64,000 nucleotides of DNA from Catenuloplanes niger (GCF_031458255.1 NZ_JAVDYC010000001.1:3977001-4041000); one strand, 5' to 3'. Shown: positions 53,001 through 61,356, numbered from the stretch's first letter. Notes: generated from the sequence alone by a model not told the origin. Made by a program: numbers and translations.

Positions 53001-53529
53001 GTCGGCGTGCGCGCGCGGCGACGTCGCCGCCGCGGACCGGCATGCGGCCGACGCGGACCGGCTGGCCGCCCGCTACGAGCTTCCGATGGTCGGCGTCTTC
53101 ACCGGCTGGTACGCCGGCCTGCGCCATGCCCTGCACGATGCGCCCGACGCCGCGGCGGACGCGTACCGGGCGGCCGCCGCCCGGATGGCCGGCAGCGGCA
53201 TGTCCGGCGTCGAGGAGGGCCTGCTCCCGCTGGCCCTGCTGTCCCTGGACCCGCGCTCCGAGGTGGACGACGCCGGTCCCTACGAACCGTGGGTCCGCCC
53301 GCTGCGCCTGATCGCGCGCGGCGACCGGGAGGCCGCGGCCGCGGCCCTGCACGCCGTGCCGGAATCCCCTCATGACCTGCTGCTCGAGGCCCGCCTCTGG
53401 CTGCTCGCGCACGCGGCCGCCGAGCTGGGCGACACCGCCGTCCTCGCGCACGCGCGCGCCGCGCTGCGCCCGGCCGCCGGTGAACTGGCCGGCGCGGCCA
53501 GCGGCATCCTCAGCTTCGGCCGGATCTGA
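50044..53529 (+). CDS. SARP/BTAD transcriptional regulator with AAA ATPase (AfsR-like)
   Basis: 1,161 residues from GTG 50044. An OmpR-type winged helix (VTFGVLGPLAAAYHDGRPVPLRGNRQRAVLARLL, DDLWADAPPDRAVAAIRTFVADLRRAL) and BTAD helical repeats (about 95-245) are followed by an AAA/NTPase domain. It contains FVGRAAEKERLVDAA, Walker A SGDAGAGKTALAES and Walker B PVLVVLDDLHWADEGTLDLLAGL. A long TPR-like C-terminal half follows. Two low-complexity insertions are notable: AGNTPAGNARVGDAQAGNAR near 720 and DGxSDRTEHDG repeats near 825-860. SARPs activate secondary-metabolite genes; no such cluster is in this window, so targets are elsewhere. Confidence 0.93.
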   Translation: MTVTFGVLGPLAAAYHDGRPVPLRGNRQRAVLARLLVTHGRVVPVDTLVDDLWADAPPDRAVAAIRTFVADLRRALEPDRPPRRPSELLVTAPIGYALHAASTDAGRFTDAVHEAADLAPEAALTRLDDALALWRGPAYDEFAAEGWTRAEIDRLDELRALAVERRAAALLDLSRPADAVPSLRAHTADAPLREEAWHLLATALYRTGRQGDALAALRTARDTLADQLGVDPGPRLRALESAILTQDPNLENPSTVRPVARIVPTPTTRRAPSTPEPRATSPAHPAGHAAEPVGHVERAGRVPGFVGRAAEKERLVDAARTAERRRRPALALVSGDAGAGKTALAESLAADLAAGGWTTVWGRCPEYEDAPVAWPWFQISDALSAGDDLLSGAAEDPAAARFRLRRMLAALVEAAAGRAPVLVVLDDLHWADEGTLDLLAGLLAGPDAAGGPVLVVGTYRATEVTPDLAAALARLARVEPARVHLDGLPAGATGDLAAAVTGHDLAPDVVERLHRRTGGNPFFVRELARVLAAEGVEALARVPAGVRDVLRHRLVRLPEPAGELLRRAAVLGRDIDPDVLAALSGLGDDDLLDALDQAVAAGLLTEAAGQLRFTHILVRDTLYGDLSALRRSRWHAAAGAALERLRPDDPGPLAHHFSLAGAGHAAQAARYARAAAEQAERRGDPHEAARMWQRALDAHDAATGTQSPPADGDAPPSTAPADDTRAGNTPAGNARVGDAQAGNARERLTAVMGLGRALAVVGRLAEARRHRADAIDAAEALGDPVAAAIAVTSFEVPAVWPRNDDEELSARIVAAAERALAALDRAERDGQSDRTEHDGRSDRTEHDGPSDRAERDGTGAGGPDGADRKLGAGWMRAGGRTADGAVELSAEGGVRLRSRLLSTIAMELRGGTGTRGETAAREAERLARASGAPELLAFALNARFMHCFGPAGRSAERAAIGAELAALAARHRLVTFEVLGHLILLQSACARGDVAAADRHAADADRLAARYELPMVGVFTGWYAGLRHALHDAPDAAADAYRAAAARMAGSGMSGVEEGLLPLALLSLDPRSEVDDAGPYEPWVRPLRLIARGDREAAAAALHAVPESPHDLLLEARLWLLAHAAAELGDTAVLAHARAALRPAAGELAGAASGILSFGRI

Positions 53530-53537
53530 CGGGCCGG

Positions 53538-54641
53538 TCAGGCCGCCGGCTGCAACTGCCAGCGGGCCTCGATCCAGCGGCGTTCGCCCTCGGTGTGCGC
53601 GGTGATCTCGATGCCCTTGCGGGGGGCGACCGGGACCTCGGGCATGTCACCGATGACGCTGACGACGACCTCGTCACCGGAGCCGACCACGGTGACCCGG
53701 GCCCAGGTGGCGGCGTTGCTGAGGGCCTCGATCGGCGCCTCGGAGAGCGCGCGGCAGGTCTCCACGGTCAGGTCGGGGACGTGGCCGACGCGCACCAGCG
53801 AGACCTCGACGCCGCGGCGTTCGGCGACGTCGGCGCCGGCGCGCAGGCCGTGCAGCAGCGGGTCGGGCACGTCGTCGGTCTCGGCGAGCAGGCGGCGGAG
53901 CCGGGCGGCACCGGCCCGGCAGCGCTGCTGGACCAGCGGGTCGCGCGGGTCGGCGCCGTCGGCCAGCTCGGTGAGCAGCGTGCGGATGTCGTCGCGGATG
54001 TCCTCGTAGCGGGTGACGCGGGCGGCGTGCACGGCCTCCGCGACCGCGCGCCGGTCCGCGACCTCCGCGCGCGCCACCGCGCTCCTCGTGACGGACGCGG
54101 CGATCGCGCGGACGCCGCCGGCGGTGAACGCGAACCCGAGTTGCAGTGCCGCGCTGCCGATCACCACCATGCCGAGCCGGGCCAGCGTGATCTGGTCGAG
54201 CTGGTCGCCGATCGCCAGCCCGGTCACCACGATCGCGGCGTTGGCCAGCACGAACGCGACGAGGTGGGTGATCGGGCGCCGCCAGCAGATGATCACGCCG
54301 AGCCAGCCGATCGAGCCCCACGCCCAGTTGAAGGACCGGAGGATCTCCTCGGGCGGGCAGGCGGCCAGCACGATCGCGACCACCAGCAGCGCGGCGACGG
54401 TCAGCGGCCAGAACAGGCGTGGGCGGGGCCGGCCGAAGATGTCGAGCGCGCCGACCGCGCCGATCGCCAGGTACGCGACCCAGCAGATCGCCACCGCCCA
54501 CGGCCAGCGGTAGACGGACCAGCCGAGCACCGTCATGGTGCCGTCGTAGAGCAGGTGCCAGCAGACCGGGATGGCCAGCGCGGCGATCGCGGTCCCGCGC
54601 AGGTAGCGGCGGGCGACGAGCATCGCGGTGCTCTCGATCAC
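53538..54641 (-). CDS. Membrane protein with degenerate histidine-kinase-like C-terminus
   Basis: 367 residues. GTG 54641 overlaps the upstream kinase stop (GTGA); a GTG at 54650 is possible. Six or so hydrophobic helices occupy about 12-190. A coiled region follows (VARAEVADRRAVAEAVHAARVTRYEDIRDDIRTLL, with no phosphorylatable HD). The C-terminal domain resembles a HATPase_c lacking key boxes: an N-box remnant (APIEALSNAATWARVTVVG) but no GxG lid. It is therefore likely a pseudokinase or dimer partner of the active kinase encoded just upstream. No response regulator lies nearby. Confidence 0.72.
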   Translation of the reverse strand: MIESTAMLVARRYLRGTAIAALAIPVCWHLLYDGTMTVLGWSVYRWPWAVAICWVAYLAIGAVGALDIFGRPRPRLFWPLTVAALLVVAIVLAACPPEEILRSFNWAWGSIGWLGVIICWRRPITHLVAFVLANAAIVVTGLAIGDQLDQITLARLGMVVIGSAALQLGFAFTAGGVRAIAASVTRSAVARAEVADRRAVAEAVHAARVTRYEDIRDDIRTLLTELADGADPRDPLVQQRCRAGAARLRRLLAETDDVPDPLLHGLRAGADVAERRGVEVSLVRVGHVPDLTVETCRALSEAPIEALSNAATWARVTVVGSGDEVVVSVIGDMPEVPVAPRKGIEITAHTEGERRWIEARWQLQPAA

Positions 54642-55879
54642 GGCCACCACCGCAGCGTGACCGTGGTGCCGCCGCCGGGCGCGGAGTCCACGTCGGCCAG
54701 TCCGCCGACCGTCTGCATCCGCCCGATGATCGCTTCGCGCACGCCGTACCGGTGGAAGGGGGTGTTCCGCGGGTCGAAGCCGCGACCGCGGTCCCTGATC
54801 TCGACCTGGACCGCCCCGTCGCCACCGGTCAGGGTGATCCGCACGCGGCCGGTGCCGGCGTGCCGGCGCACGTTGCTGACCGCCTCCGCGGTGGCGGCGG
54901 CGATCGCCTCCACGACCGGGGCCGGCACCTCGATCGGCGTCATCGAGAGCGCCACGTCCAGGTCGGTTTGCAGCGCGATCTCCCGCAGTCGATCGTCAAG
55001 ACCGTTCGCCGGTACGTCGAGCGCGGGCGCGTCCGGGCCGGCGAGCCGGTCCAGCACCAGGATGTCCGCGGCCGCTCGCTGCCGCAGCTGCGCCGACGGC
55101 CCCAGGATGCCGGCCGTCCCGACCATGGTCAACGTGGACAGCACGGTGTCGTGCAGGTCTCGGCGCTGCACCCGCTCGTCCGCCCGCCGGGCCCGCTCGA
55201 TCAGCTCGGCTCGCTGGTCGCGCAGCACGGCGGCCAGTTCCGTGTCCGCGTAACCCGCGGACCGGCGCAGCACCCACATCAGCACCACCATCGCGATGAT
55301 CTGGATGACGTGGATCAGCGCGGAGATCACACCGTCGTCGGCCGGCCGGATGCCGACCAGGTGCGCGACGACCAGCACCAGCGACGCCGGGATCGCCCAC
55401 CTCGTCGGCAGTCCCATGACCGCGACCAGCAGCGTCATCGAGATCAGCCCGCCGATCCAGCTGGCCGCGCCGGGCAGTGCCGCCGGCACGGTCACGCTCT
55501 GCTGGATGAGGCACAGCCCGGACAGGAACGCGACGTCGCCCGCGGCCAGCCACCAGGTCAGGCCGCGACCCCGGGCGATGGCCACGAACACCACGGACCA
55601 GACCAGGTTCGCCGTGAGCGCGCCGATCACCAGCGCGTTCGCCTCCGGCGCGGTCATCACGCCGGCGACGGTCGCGACCAGCCCGACGACCCCGCGCAGG
55701 AGTACGGCGGACCGCATCGCGTACCTCAGGAGGGCCTGTTCGGCCGGGCGATCACCGCCCGTGGCACCGTCGGCCGTCACCGGGCGGTCCACTGTCTCCA
55801 CCGGCTGTTCCGGCTGTTCCGGTTGTTCCGGCCGTTCCGCCAGCGCGGTCGCCGGAAGCCGTTCGGATCGCCATGCCAT
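54638..55879 (-). CDS. Membrane sensor histidine kinase (HisKA_3/NarL-type)
   Basis: 413 residues from ATG 55879 (GGAGGAGG about 12 nt upstream). Cytoplasmic N-terminus with three PEQ repeats, then about six hydrophobic segments (residues 70-220). The H-box is RRDLHDTVLSTLTMVGTA (His phosphoacceptor). HATPase_c has AEAVSNVRRHAGTGRVRITL, IRDRGRGFDP and a GGLADVDSAPGGGTTVTLRW ending. It is a DesK/NarX-like kinase whose usual partner is a LuxR-type response regulator, absent here. The next gene, overlapping by 4 nt, encodes a related protein with degenerate kinase motifs. Confidence 0.9.
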   Translation of the reverse strand: MAWRSERLPATALAERPEQPEQPEQPVETVDRPVTADGATGGDRPAEQALLRYAMRSAVLLRGVVGLVATVAGVMTAPEANALVIGALTANLVWSVVFVAIARGRGLTWWLAAGDVAFLSGLCLIQQSVTVPAALPGAASWIGGLISMTLLVAVMGLPTRWAIPASLVLVVAHLVGIRPADDGVISALIHVIQIIAMVVLMWVLRRSAGYADTELAAVLRDQRAELIERARRADERVQRRDLHDTVLSTLTMVGTAGILGPSAQLRQRAAADILVLDRLAGPDAPALDVPANGLDDRLREIALQTDLDVALSMTPIEVPAPVVEAIAAATAEAVSNVRRHAGTGRVRITLTGGDGAVQVEIRDRGRGFDPRNTPFHRYGVREAIIGRMQTVGGLADVDSAPGGGTTVTLRWWP

Positions 55880-55987
55880 CGACAGGTAGCGCCTCCTCCA
55901 TCGGGGTGGGCTGTCGGCCCCACCTTTCCACGCGCCCGTACGCCGCGTCATCCCCCGCTCGCCCAGTGGAAGGCGCCAACGGTCCGG

Positions 55988-56416
55988 TCACACCACCGCG
56001 ATCAGCTTTATCTCGACGAGCAGTTCGGGGAAGGCGAGCCGCGGCGTGCTGACGATCGTGCTGGCCACCTGCGGCACCGGCCGGCCGTAGACCTCCTTGC
56101 GCACCTCCTCGGCCGCGGCACCGCCCGCGTCCGAGTCCAACACGAAGATCAGTTCGTCGACCACGTCGTCCAGCGACGCGCCGAACCGGCGCAGGAGCTC
56201 CGACGCGTTCGCGTAGCACTGCCGCATCTGCGCGGCCGTGTTGGCGAAGTCGGTGACCGCTCCGGCATCATCGAGCGGGGCGGGTGCCACCAGATCCGGC
56301 CCGTCGTGCGAGACCTGTCCGGAGAGGTAGATGGTGTTGCCGCGCCGGACCGCCTGCACGTACCCGTAGCTGTCCTCCCACGGAACCCCGTGGCTTGCCG
56401 TCCTGATGTCGTTCAT
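55988..56416 (-). CDS. RidA-family protein
   Basis: 142 residues from ATG 56416. Compact RidA/YjgF fold: YGYVQAVRRGNTIYLSGQVSHDGPDLVAP, VTDFANTAAQMRQCYANASELLRRFGASLDDVVDELIFVLDSD, VASTIVSTPRLAFPELLVEIKLIAVV. RidA proteins hydrolyse reactive enamine/imine intermediates; this one is in a divergent RidA subgroup because the usual catalytic Arg context is replaced (STPRLAFPELLVEI), so the substrate is unsure. It may be co-transcribed with the downstream kinase genes. It is divergent from an AraC regulator across 77 bp. Confidence 0.92.
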   Translation of the reverse strand: MNDIRTASHGVPWEDSYGYVQAVRRGNTIYLSGQVSHDGPDLVAPAPLDDAGAVTDFANTAAQMRQCYANASELLRRFGASLDDVVDELIFVLDSDAGGAAAEEVRKEVYGRPVPQVASTIVSTPRLAFPELLVEIKLIAVV

Positions 56417-56493
56417 GCCGGCAACGGTATGGAGCGGCCCTTTCGCCGGCCCACACCCGGCGGTGCCAACAAACGCAAGGATCGTGACACGAC

Positions 56494-57339
56494 GTGCGGA
56501 GCAGGAACGTAGCGATCATCGCGCTGCCGCGGTACTTCCCGCTGGACGTCACGCTGCCGCAGTACGTGCTGGGCTCCCATCCCGGCTATCGGGTGACCGT
56601 GCACGAGACCGACGTCGCGGCCGCCGAGTTCGCCGACGTCGTGGTGGTGCCCGGCTTCGCGGACCCGCACCTCCCGGTCCCCGGCGACCACCTCGCGGTG
56701 GTGCGCGCCGCCCACGACCGCGGCGCCCGCATCCTGGCCGTCTGTACCGGCACGTTCGCCCTCGCCGCGGCCGGCGTCCTGGACGGCCGCCGCGCCACCA
56801 CCCACTGGCGATACCTCTCGGCGCTGCGCACGCTGCACCCCGCGGTCACCGTCCTGGACGGGGACACGTTCGTCGAGGACGGCACGATCGTCACGTCCGC
56901 CGGCGCGGCCGCCGAGACCGACGTCTGCCTGCACCTGATCCGCACCGACTTCGGCGCGTCCGCGGCCGACCGGGTGGCCCGCGAGGTCGTCCCCGCCCAC
57001 GCGCCCGCACCCGCGTCCCGGGACGGCCTGTCCGACACCCGCGAATGGCTGATCGAACACCTGGCGTCGCCGATCACCGTGCAGCGGATGGCCGATCACG
57101 CGCACCTTTCCCGTCGTACCTTCATCCGCCGTTTCGAGCGCGAGACCGGCACGTCCCCGATGCGCTGGCTGATCGACCGGCGCCTGACCGCGGCCCGCCG
57201 TCTCCTGGAGACCACCGACTGGTCCGTCGAGCGCGTCGCCCGGTCCACCGGCTTCGGCACCGCCGCGAACCTCCGCACCGTCTTCGCCCGCGAACTCGAC
57301 ACCACGCCGACCGCGTACCGCAGGTCACGGACGGCCTAG
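56494..57339 (+). CDS. AraC-family regulator with DJ-1/PfpI domain (GlxA-like)
   Basis: 281 residues from GTG 56494. N-terminal DJ-1/PfpI-like amidotransferase domain (about 1-165): RNVAIIALPRYFPLDVTLP, ADVVVVPGFADP, ILAVCTGTFALAAAGVLDGRRATTHWRYL. Two C-terminal AraC HTHs follow: SPITVQRMADHAHLSRRTFIRRFERETGTSPMRWLI and TDWSVERVARSTGFGTAANLRTVFARELDTTPTAYR. GlxA/FtrA-type regulators. It probably controls the divergent RidA gene (intergenic 77 bp) and itself. Ligand unknown. Confidence 0.95.
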   Translation: MRSRNVAIIALPRYFPLDVTLPQYVLGSHPGYRVTVHETDVAAAEFADVVVVPGFADPHLPVPGDHLAVVRAAHDRGARILAVCTGTFALAAAGVLDGRRATTHWRYLSALRTLHPAVTVLDGDTFVEDGTIVTSAGAAAETDVCLHLIRTDFGASAADRVAREVVPAHAPAPASRDGLSDTREWLIEHLASPITVQRMADHAHLSRRTFIRRFERETGTSPMRWLIDRRLTAARRLLETTDWSVERVARSTGFGTAANLRTVFARELDTTPTAYRRSRTA

Positions 57340-57354
57340 ACCCGACGGCACCGG

Positions 57355-58341
57355 TCACTCCGGGCGAACCGCCGTGACCGTGGTGCGGTCCTTGGAGACC
57401 GAGGTGATCCAGCCGCCGGCGCGGCCCAGGTCGAGCAGCGCGGTGACGGACGGGCGCATCGGCAGCGGCTCACCCGGGGTGGCGGGCCAGGCCGAACGGA
57501 CCCGGTGGCCGGGGACCAGCCACGGGCGGAGCGCGGAGATCGGGTCGCGGGCGTCCAGGGCGGCGCGGGCGGCGGTGAGGGACTCGATCACCGCGTCCAG
57601 GACCGGGCGGACCGAGTCGGCGTTGCCGCCGCACATGGCGGCGACCAGGTCGGAGCGGGTGGCGGCGACGCGGGTGCCGTCGCGGAACGAGCCGGCGCCG
57701 AGCGCGGCCGCGAGCGGGTCGGCGGCCTGTTCGGCGACGGCGGACGCGACCAGGTGCGGCACGTGGCTGATCATGGCGACGGCCCGGTCGTGCTCCGCGG
57801 CGGTGGCCGGGACCGCCCGCGCGCCCAGGCCGGTGACCAGGTCGGCGAGGTCGAGCCAGTCGCCGAGCATGGTGCGGCCGGGTTCCAGGCCCAGGACCCA
57901 GGCGCAGTCGTCGAACAGGCGGGGGTCGGCGGCGGTGAAGCCGGACGTCTCCCGGCCGGCCATCGGGTGCCCGCCGACGAAGCCGGCCAGCCGCTGCGAG
58001 CCGCCCTCGAGGTAGCGCTCGACCAGGTCCAGCACCGGCATCTTGACCGAGGTCACGTCCGTGATCAGGCCTCGGTAGCCGCGCCCGGTGATCTCGTCGA
58101 GCACGGTCTCCAGCGCGGGCAGCGGGACCGCGATCATGCACAGTTCCGCGTCCGCGACCGCGGCGGAGACGGACGGCGCGATCCGCCACCGGGCGCTCGG
58201 CGGGGCCTCGGCCGCGGCGGTCCGGGCGGTGCCACGGGTGGCCGGATCGGCGTCGAAGCCGACCATGTCGTGTCCGGCGGCGGCGAGGGCCCGCAGCACG
58301 GAACCCCCGATGAGACCCATTCCGATCACGGCGACGCGCAC
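57355..58341 (-). CDS. tyrA: Prephenate dehydrogenase
   Basis: 328 residues from GTG 58341. NAD-binding RVAVIGMGLIGGSVLRALAAAGHDMVGFDAD. TyrA signatures: DVTSVKMPVLDLVER, AGFVGGHPMAGRETSGFTAADPRLFDDCAWVL and MISHVPHLVASAVAEQ, which carries the catalytic His context. Makes 4-hydroxyphenylpyruvate (or arogenate to tyrosine). No ACT domain is evident at the C-terminus. It converges with the AraC gene (15-nt gap) and diverges from the secreted propeller. Confidence 0.95.
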   Translation of the reverse strand: MRVAVIGMGLIGGSVLRALAAAGHDMVGFDADPATRGTARTAAAEAPPSARWRIAPSVSAAVADAELCMIAVPLPALETVLDEITGRGYRGLITDVTSVKMPVLDLVERYLEGGSQRLAGFVGGHPMAGRETSGFTAADPRLFDDCAWVLGLEPGRTMLGDWLDLADLVTGLGARAVPATAAEHDRAVAMISHVPHLVASAVAEQAADPLAAALGAGSFRDGTRVAATRSDLVAAMCGGNADSVRPVLDAVIESLTAARAALDARDPISALRPWLVPGHRVRSAWPATPGEPLPMRPSVTALLDLGRAGGWITSVSKDRTTVTAVRPE

Positions 58342-58504
58342 GCGGTGACTTTTTCACAGCACGGTCCGAGCCGGACGAGCGGCTCCGGGTCACCGGTTCG
58401 GCCCGCCCCGGCCTCCACCGAAGCTCCGCGGCTTTTCACCCTTTTCGCTCGCCGGCGCCGGACGCCGCCGCCCGTACCGTTATGAAATGATTTTTAGGGT
58501 ATTA

Positions 58505-59632
58505 ATGCGACGTTTCGCCGTGATGATCGTCGCCGTCGGGGTGCTGGGGACCGGTTCGCCCGCGCACGCGATCGGGTCCGTGCCGCAGCACACGCCCGGT
58601 TTCAACGGCACGGTGTGGGCCACCGCATACGCCGGCGACACGATCTACGTCGGCGGTGACTTCACCGCCGCGGTCGTCGACGGCGTGCAGGTCCGGCGCA
58701 GCCGTCTCGCCGCGATCAACGCGCGCACCGGCAAGCTGCTCGACTGGGCACCCGCGGCGGACGGCACGGTCCGCGCGATCGCGACCGGCGGCGGCGCGGT
58801 CTACGTCGGCGGCACGTTCGGCACGATCGGCGCGACCAAGCGGGACGGCCTGGCCAAACTGGACGGCACCACCGGCACGGTCAGCGCGATGCTCAACCAC
58901 ACCATGACCGGCGCGCCGTACGCGCTGCTGATCGCCGGCAACCGCCTCTACGCCGGCGGCAACCTCACCGAGGTCAACGGCGAGAGCCGCGGCCGGCTCG
59001 CCGCGTTCAGCCTGGGCAGCGGCAAACTCGACCCCGCCTGGCAGCCCAAGGCCGACGACCAGGTGCAGGCGCTCGCGTCCGGCGGCGGTCGCATCTACGT
59101 GGGCGGCCGGTTCAAGAAGATCAACGGCATCGGCGGTTCCCCGCGCATCGCGGCCCTCAGCCCGTCCGGCGGCACGCTCGACACCGGCTTCAAGACCAAG
59201 GCCACGGTCATCGTGTACGGCATCGCGGTCGGCCCGACCGGCGTCTACGCCGCACACGGCGGCCGGGGCGGCACGGTCGCCGGTTACGCGCTGGACGGCA
59301 CCACGCGCTGGACCATGACCATGGACGGCAACCCGCAGGCGCTCGCGCTGCTGACCGGCACGCTCTACATCGGCGGCCACTTCGACAACATCTGCGCCAG
59401 CACCGCCACCGGCAGCCAGGGCAGCTGCAAGGACGGCCAGACCAAGCGCGTCAAGCTCGCGGCCGCCGACCCGTCCGACGGCTCGCTCGAACCGTGGACC
59501 GCCCACGGCAACGGCGTGCTCGGCGTCCTCGCCATGGCCGCCAGCCCCGCCCTCGGCACGGTCGCCGCCGGCGGCGCCTTCACCATGATCAACGACACCG
59601 CCCGCAAACGCTTCGCCCAGTGGAGCGCGTGA
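58505..59632 (+). CDS. Secreted beta-propeller protein (DUF5122-like repeats)
   Basis: 375 residues from ATG 58505 (AGGG 5 nt upstream); ATG 58487 is possible. Signal RRFAVMIVAVGVLGTGSPAHA. The mature protein repeats a [Y-x-G-G-x-F] blade motif at about 50-residue intervals: IYVGGDF, VYVGGTF, LYAGGNLTEV, IYVGGRFKKI, LYIGGHFDNI, ending in a blade AAGGAFTMI. This is a propeller of DUF5122/delta-60-like repeats. Such proteins are exported and often of unknown binding function. Two Cys (ICASTATGSQGSCKDG) may form a disulfide. The gene starts in an A/T-rich pocket. Confidence 0.88.
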   Translation: MRRFAVMIVAVGVLGTGSPAHAIGSVPQHTPGFNGTVWATAYAGDTIYVGGDFTAAVVDGVQVRRSRLAAINARTGKLLDWAPAADGTVRAIATGGGAVYVGGTFGTIGATKRDGLAKLDGTTGTVSAMLNHTMTGAPYALLIAGNRLYAGGNLTEVNGESRGRLAAFSLGSGKLDPAWQPKADDQVQALASGGGRIYVGGRFKKINGIGGSPRIAALSPSGGTLDTGFKTKATVIVYGIAVGPTGVYAAHGGRGGTVAGYALDGTTRWTMTMDGNPQALALLTGTLYIGGHFDNICASTATGSQGSCKDGQTKRVKLAAADPSDGSLEPWTAHGNGVLGVLAMAASPALGTVAAGGAFTMINDTARKRFAQWSA

Positions 59633-59670
59633 ACCGGTCCTCCCGCCTCCGCGCGCCGGCCGCTGCCCAC

Positions 59671-59812
59671 GGGTTCCGGGCGCGAACGCCCCGCAGCTTT
59701 GGGCGCGAACGCGCCGCGGGTTCCGGACGCGGACGGCCCCGCAGCTTTTGGGCGCGAACGCGCCGCGGGTTCCGGACGCGAACGGCCCGCAGGTTTTGGG
59801 CGTGAGCGCCCG
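59671..59812 (+). repeat. Three tandem 47-49-bp units
   Basis: Units begin GGGTTCCGG at 59671, 59718 and 59767 and contain GCGAACG, CCCGCAG and TTTTGGGCGCGAACGC-like blocks. Third unit is the most diverged. Confidence 0.8.
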
Positions 59813-59930
59813 GCGGTTGTCGTGCGGGGGCGCGTGGGGCGGTGGGTGGCCGCGCGGCCGGCGTGGGTTTGTCCGGGGCACGGCGGGACCGGCTCCGCCG
59901 CGGCGTCCGGAGCGGAGCGCCAGCGGAGTC

Positions 59931-60012
59931 GGAGGACACCGCGCGGTTGGCCCGCGGGAGCATGCGGGCCGCACCACCCCGGAAGCGGGCAGATCCAGAT
60001 CTTGGTCTTCGG
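59931..60012 (+). repeat. Dispersed intergenic repeat, copy D
   Basis: Shares GTTGGCCCGCGGGAGCATG with copy C and the CCGGAAGCGGG...AGATC...GATCTT end with copy A. Lies 3' of both convergent genes. Confidence 0.6.
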
Positions 60013-60034
60013 GTTCGGGCAGCGGGCCCGCGGG

Positions 60035-60826
60035 TCAGTACGGGGCCTTGGGGCAGCCGTTGGCCTGCATGTACTCGGCGGAGGCGGCGGCCGGGGACTT
60101 GCTGCCCTGTTCGCGCCAGGAGTCGAGGTAGGGGGCAGGCCAGATGGCGCCGCGGCGGATCCACCAGTCGCCGGTCTCGGCGCACGGCGGGGAGATGCCG
60201 AAGTGGAGGTGGCAGACGTTGTTGGCGTTGCCGGTCTTGCCGACGTTGCCGAGGCGCTGGCCGGCGCGGACCCGGACGCCGGGCTCGATGCCGGCGTCGA
60301 CCACGGACAGGTGCGAGCCGTAGTAGCGGACACCGTCGTCGCCGACCAGTGAGACGAAGAAGCCGCCGTTGAGCGGGCCGTCCGGCCGGCCCTTGACGAA
60401 CGCGTCCTTGCGGCTGATCTCGACGATCGTGCCGGAGGTGACGGCCAGCACCGGGTTTCCGCAGTTCGCGAAGATGTCGGTGGCCGGGTTCGTGGCGTGC
60501 GTCGGATGGTAGGACACCGGGCTGCCGGGAACCGGGAAGACGTAGGTGTAGTTCGCGGCCTTCGTCTTCGACGGCGTGGGCGACGGCGCGGCGCTCCGCG
60601 ACGGGGACGCGGACGGCGACGCCGACGGGGACGCGGACGGTGCGGCCGGCGCCGACCGGGACGGCGGTGCCGGGATCGCGGACGAAGCGGGCGAACCGGC
60701 CTGCCAGATCGGTGTGGCCGGCTCCGGGCCGGTGGCGCACCCGCCGGCCACGAGCGTCACCGCCAGCGTCATCGCGACCCCGGCCATCGATGAGATCCGG
60801 TTCTGTCCCCGTTGCATGGGGGCCAT
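60035..60826 (-). CDS. M23-family peptidase (LytM-like) lipoprotein
   Basis: 263 residues from ATG 60826. Lipoprotein signal QNRISSMAGVAMTLAVTLVAGGC. A long Ala/Pro/Ser linker with [14 protein letters not shown] repeats. The M23 domain starts YVFPVPGSPVSYHPTHATNPATDIFA (first His and Asp zinc ligands). It then has VLAVTSGTIVEI, YYGSHLSVVDAGIEPGVRVRAGQRLGNVGKTGNA and CHLHFGISPPC (HxH). It should cut, or bind, peptidoglycan cross-bridges outside the cell. Zinc ligands are present, so active hydrolysis is plausible. Confidence 0.92.
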   Translation of the reverse strand: MAPMQRGQNRISSMAGVAMTLAVTLVAGGCATGPEPATPIWQAGSPASSAIPAPPSRSAPAAPSASPSASPSASPSRSAAPSPTPSKTKAANYTYVFPVPGSPVSYHPTHATNPATDIFANCGNPVLAVTSGTIVEISRKDAFVKGRPDGPLNGGFFVSLVGDDGVRYYGSHLSVVDAGIEPGVRVRAGQRLGNVGKTGNANNVCHLHFGISPPCAETGDWWIRRGAIWPAPYLDSWREQGSKSPAAASAEYMQANGCPKAPY

Positions 60827-60906
60827 CTTGGCAGATGGGCACCATGACGCGCGGCCCCAGTAGGCTGTCAAGGGAGGTTCCCGCGAGCATCCAGGAGCGT
60901 GGCGAC

Positions 60907-61356
60907 GTGGCGCAACAGCCCGGTTACGGCGATCCGGCCTTCACGGCACCGCCGCCGTTCGAGCCGGGCAACGATCGTTTCGCCGGTCCGCCCGCGATAG
61001 TGGCGGCGCGCGAGGCCCACCGGTTCGGGCAGATGGGTGACTACCCGCCGCCGGCGCCGTCCCGGCCGACCTACCGCGAGCCGCACCCGGTGCGCGTGTC
61101 GTGGTTCCTGACCGGGCTGGGCGGCGGCGTGTTCTGGATGGTGATCCTGCCACTGCTCGGCACGAGCATCACCGGGTACGGGTGGTGGACGCTGATCGCG
61201 GGCGGCGTGGCCTGGGCGGCCGCGGCCGTGCTCGCCCGTGCGGGCGACCGGGGGGCCGCGGCCGGCATCGCGATCAGCGTGGGTCTGGCCTGGGCGACGG
61301 CGGCGTACGTGCTGGCCGGCCGCTGGGCCGAGACGGCCGACTGGCCGCTCTGGTGA
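60907..61356 (+). CDS. Small integral membrane protein
   Basis: 149 residues from GTG 60907 (CAGGAG upstream). Hydrophilic Pro-rich N-terminus (PGYGDPAFTAPPPFEPGNDRF), then three hydrophobic helices (WFLTGLGGGVFWMVILPLLG, GWWTLIAGGVAWAAAAVLA, GAAAGIAISVGLAWATAAYVL). No family was recognised. Upstream is the divergent M23 gene; downstream it converges with the thioesterase gene. Confidence 0.8.
   Translation: MAQQPGYGDPAFTAPPPFEPGNDRFAGPPAIVAAREAHRFGQMGDYPPPAPSRPTYREPHPVRVSWFLTGLGGGVFWMVILPLLGTSITGYGWWTLIAGGVAWAAAAVLARAGDRGAAAGIAISVGLAWATAAYVLAGRWAETADWPLW

Larger units (their letters stand above)
59633..60034. other. Convergent intergenic region with repeats
   Basis: 402 bp between the propeller and the M23 gene. 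No gene is supported; contents are a three-unit tandem repeat (59671-59812) and dispersed repeat copy D (59931-60012). Confidence 0.6.

Noticed and set aside
53595-55253. Long plus-strand frame opposite the kinase genes
   Set aside because: It is an antisense shadow: Arg/Asp/Gly-rich without any domain, and the minus strand holds clear kinase motifs.
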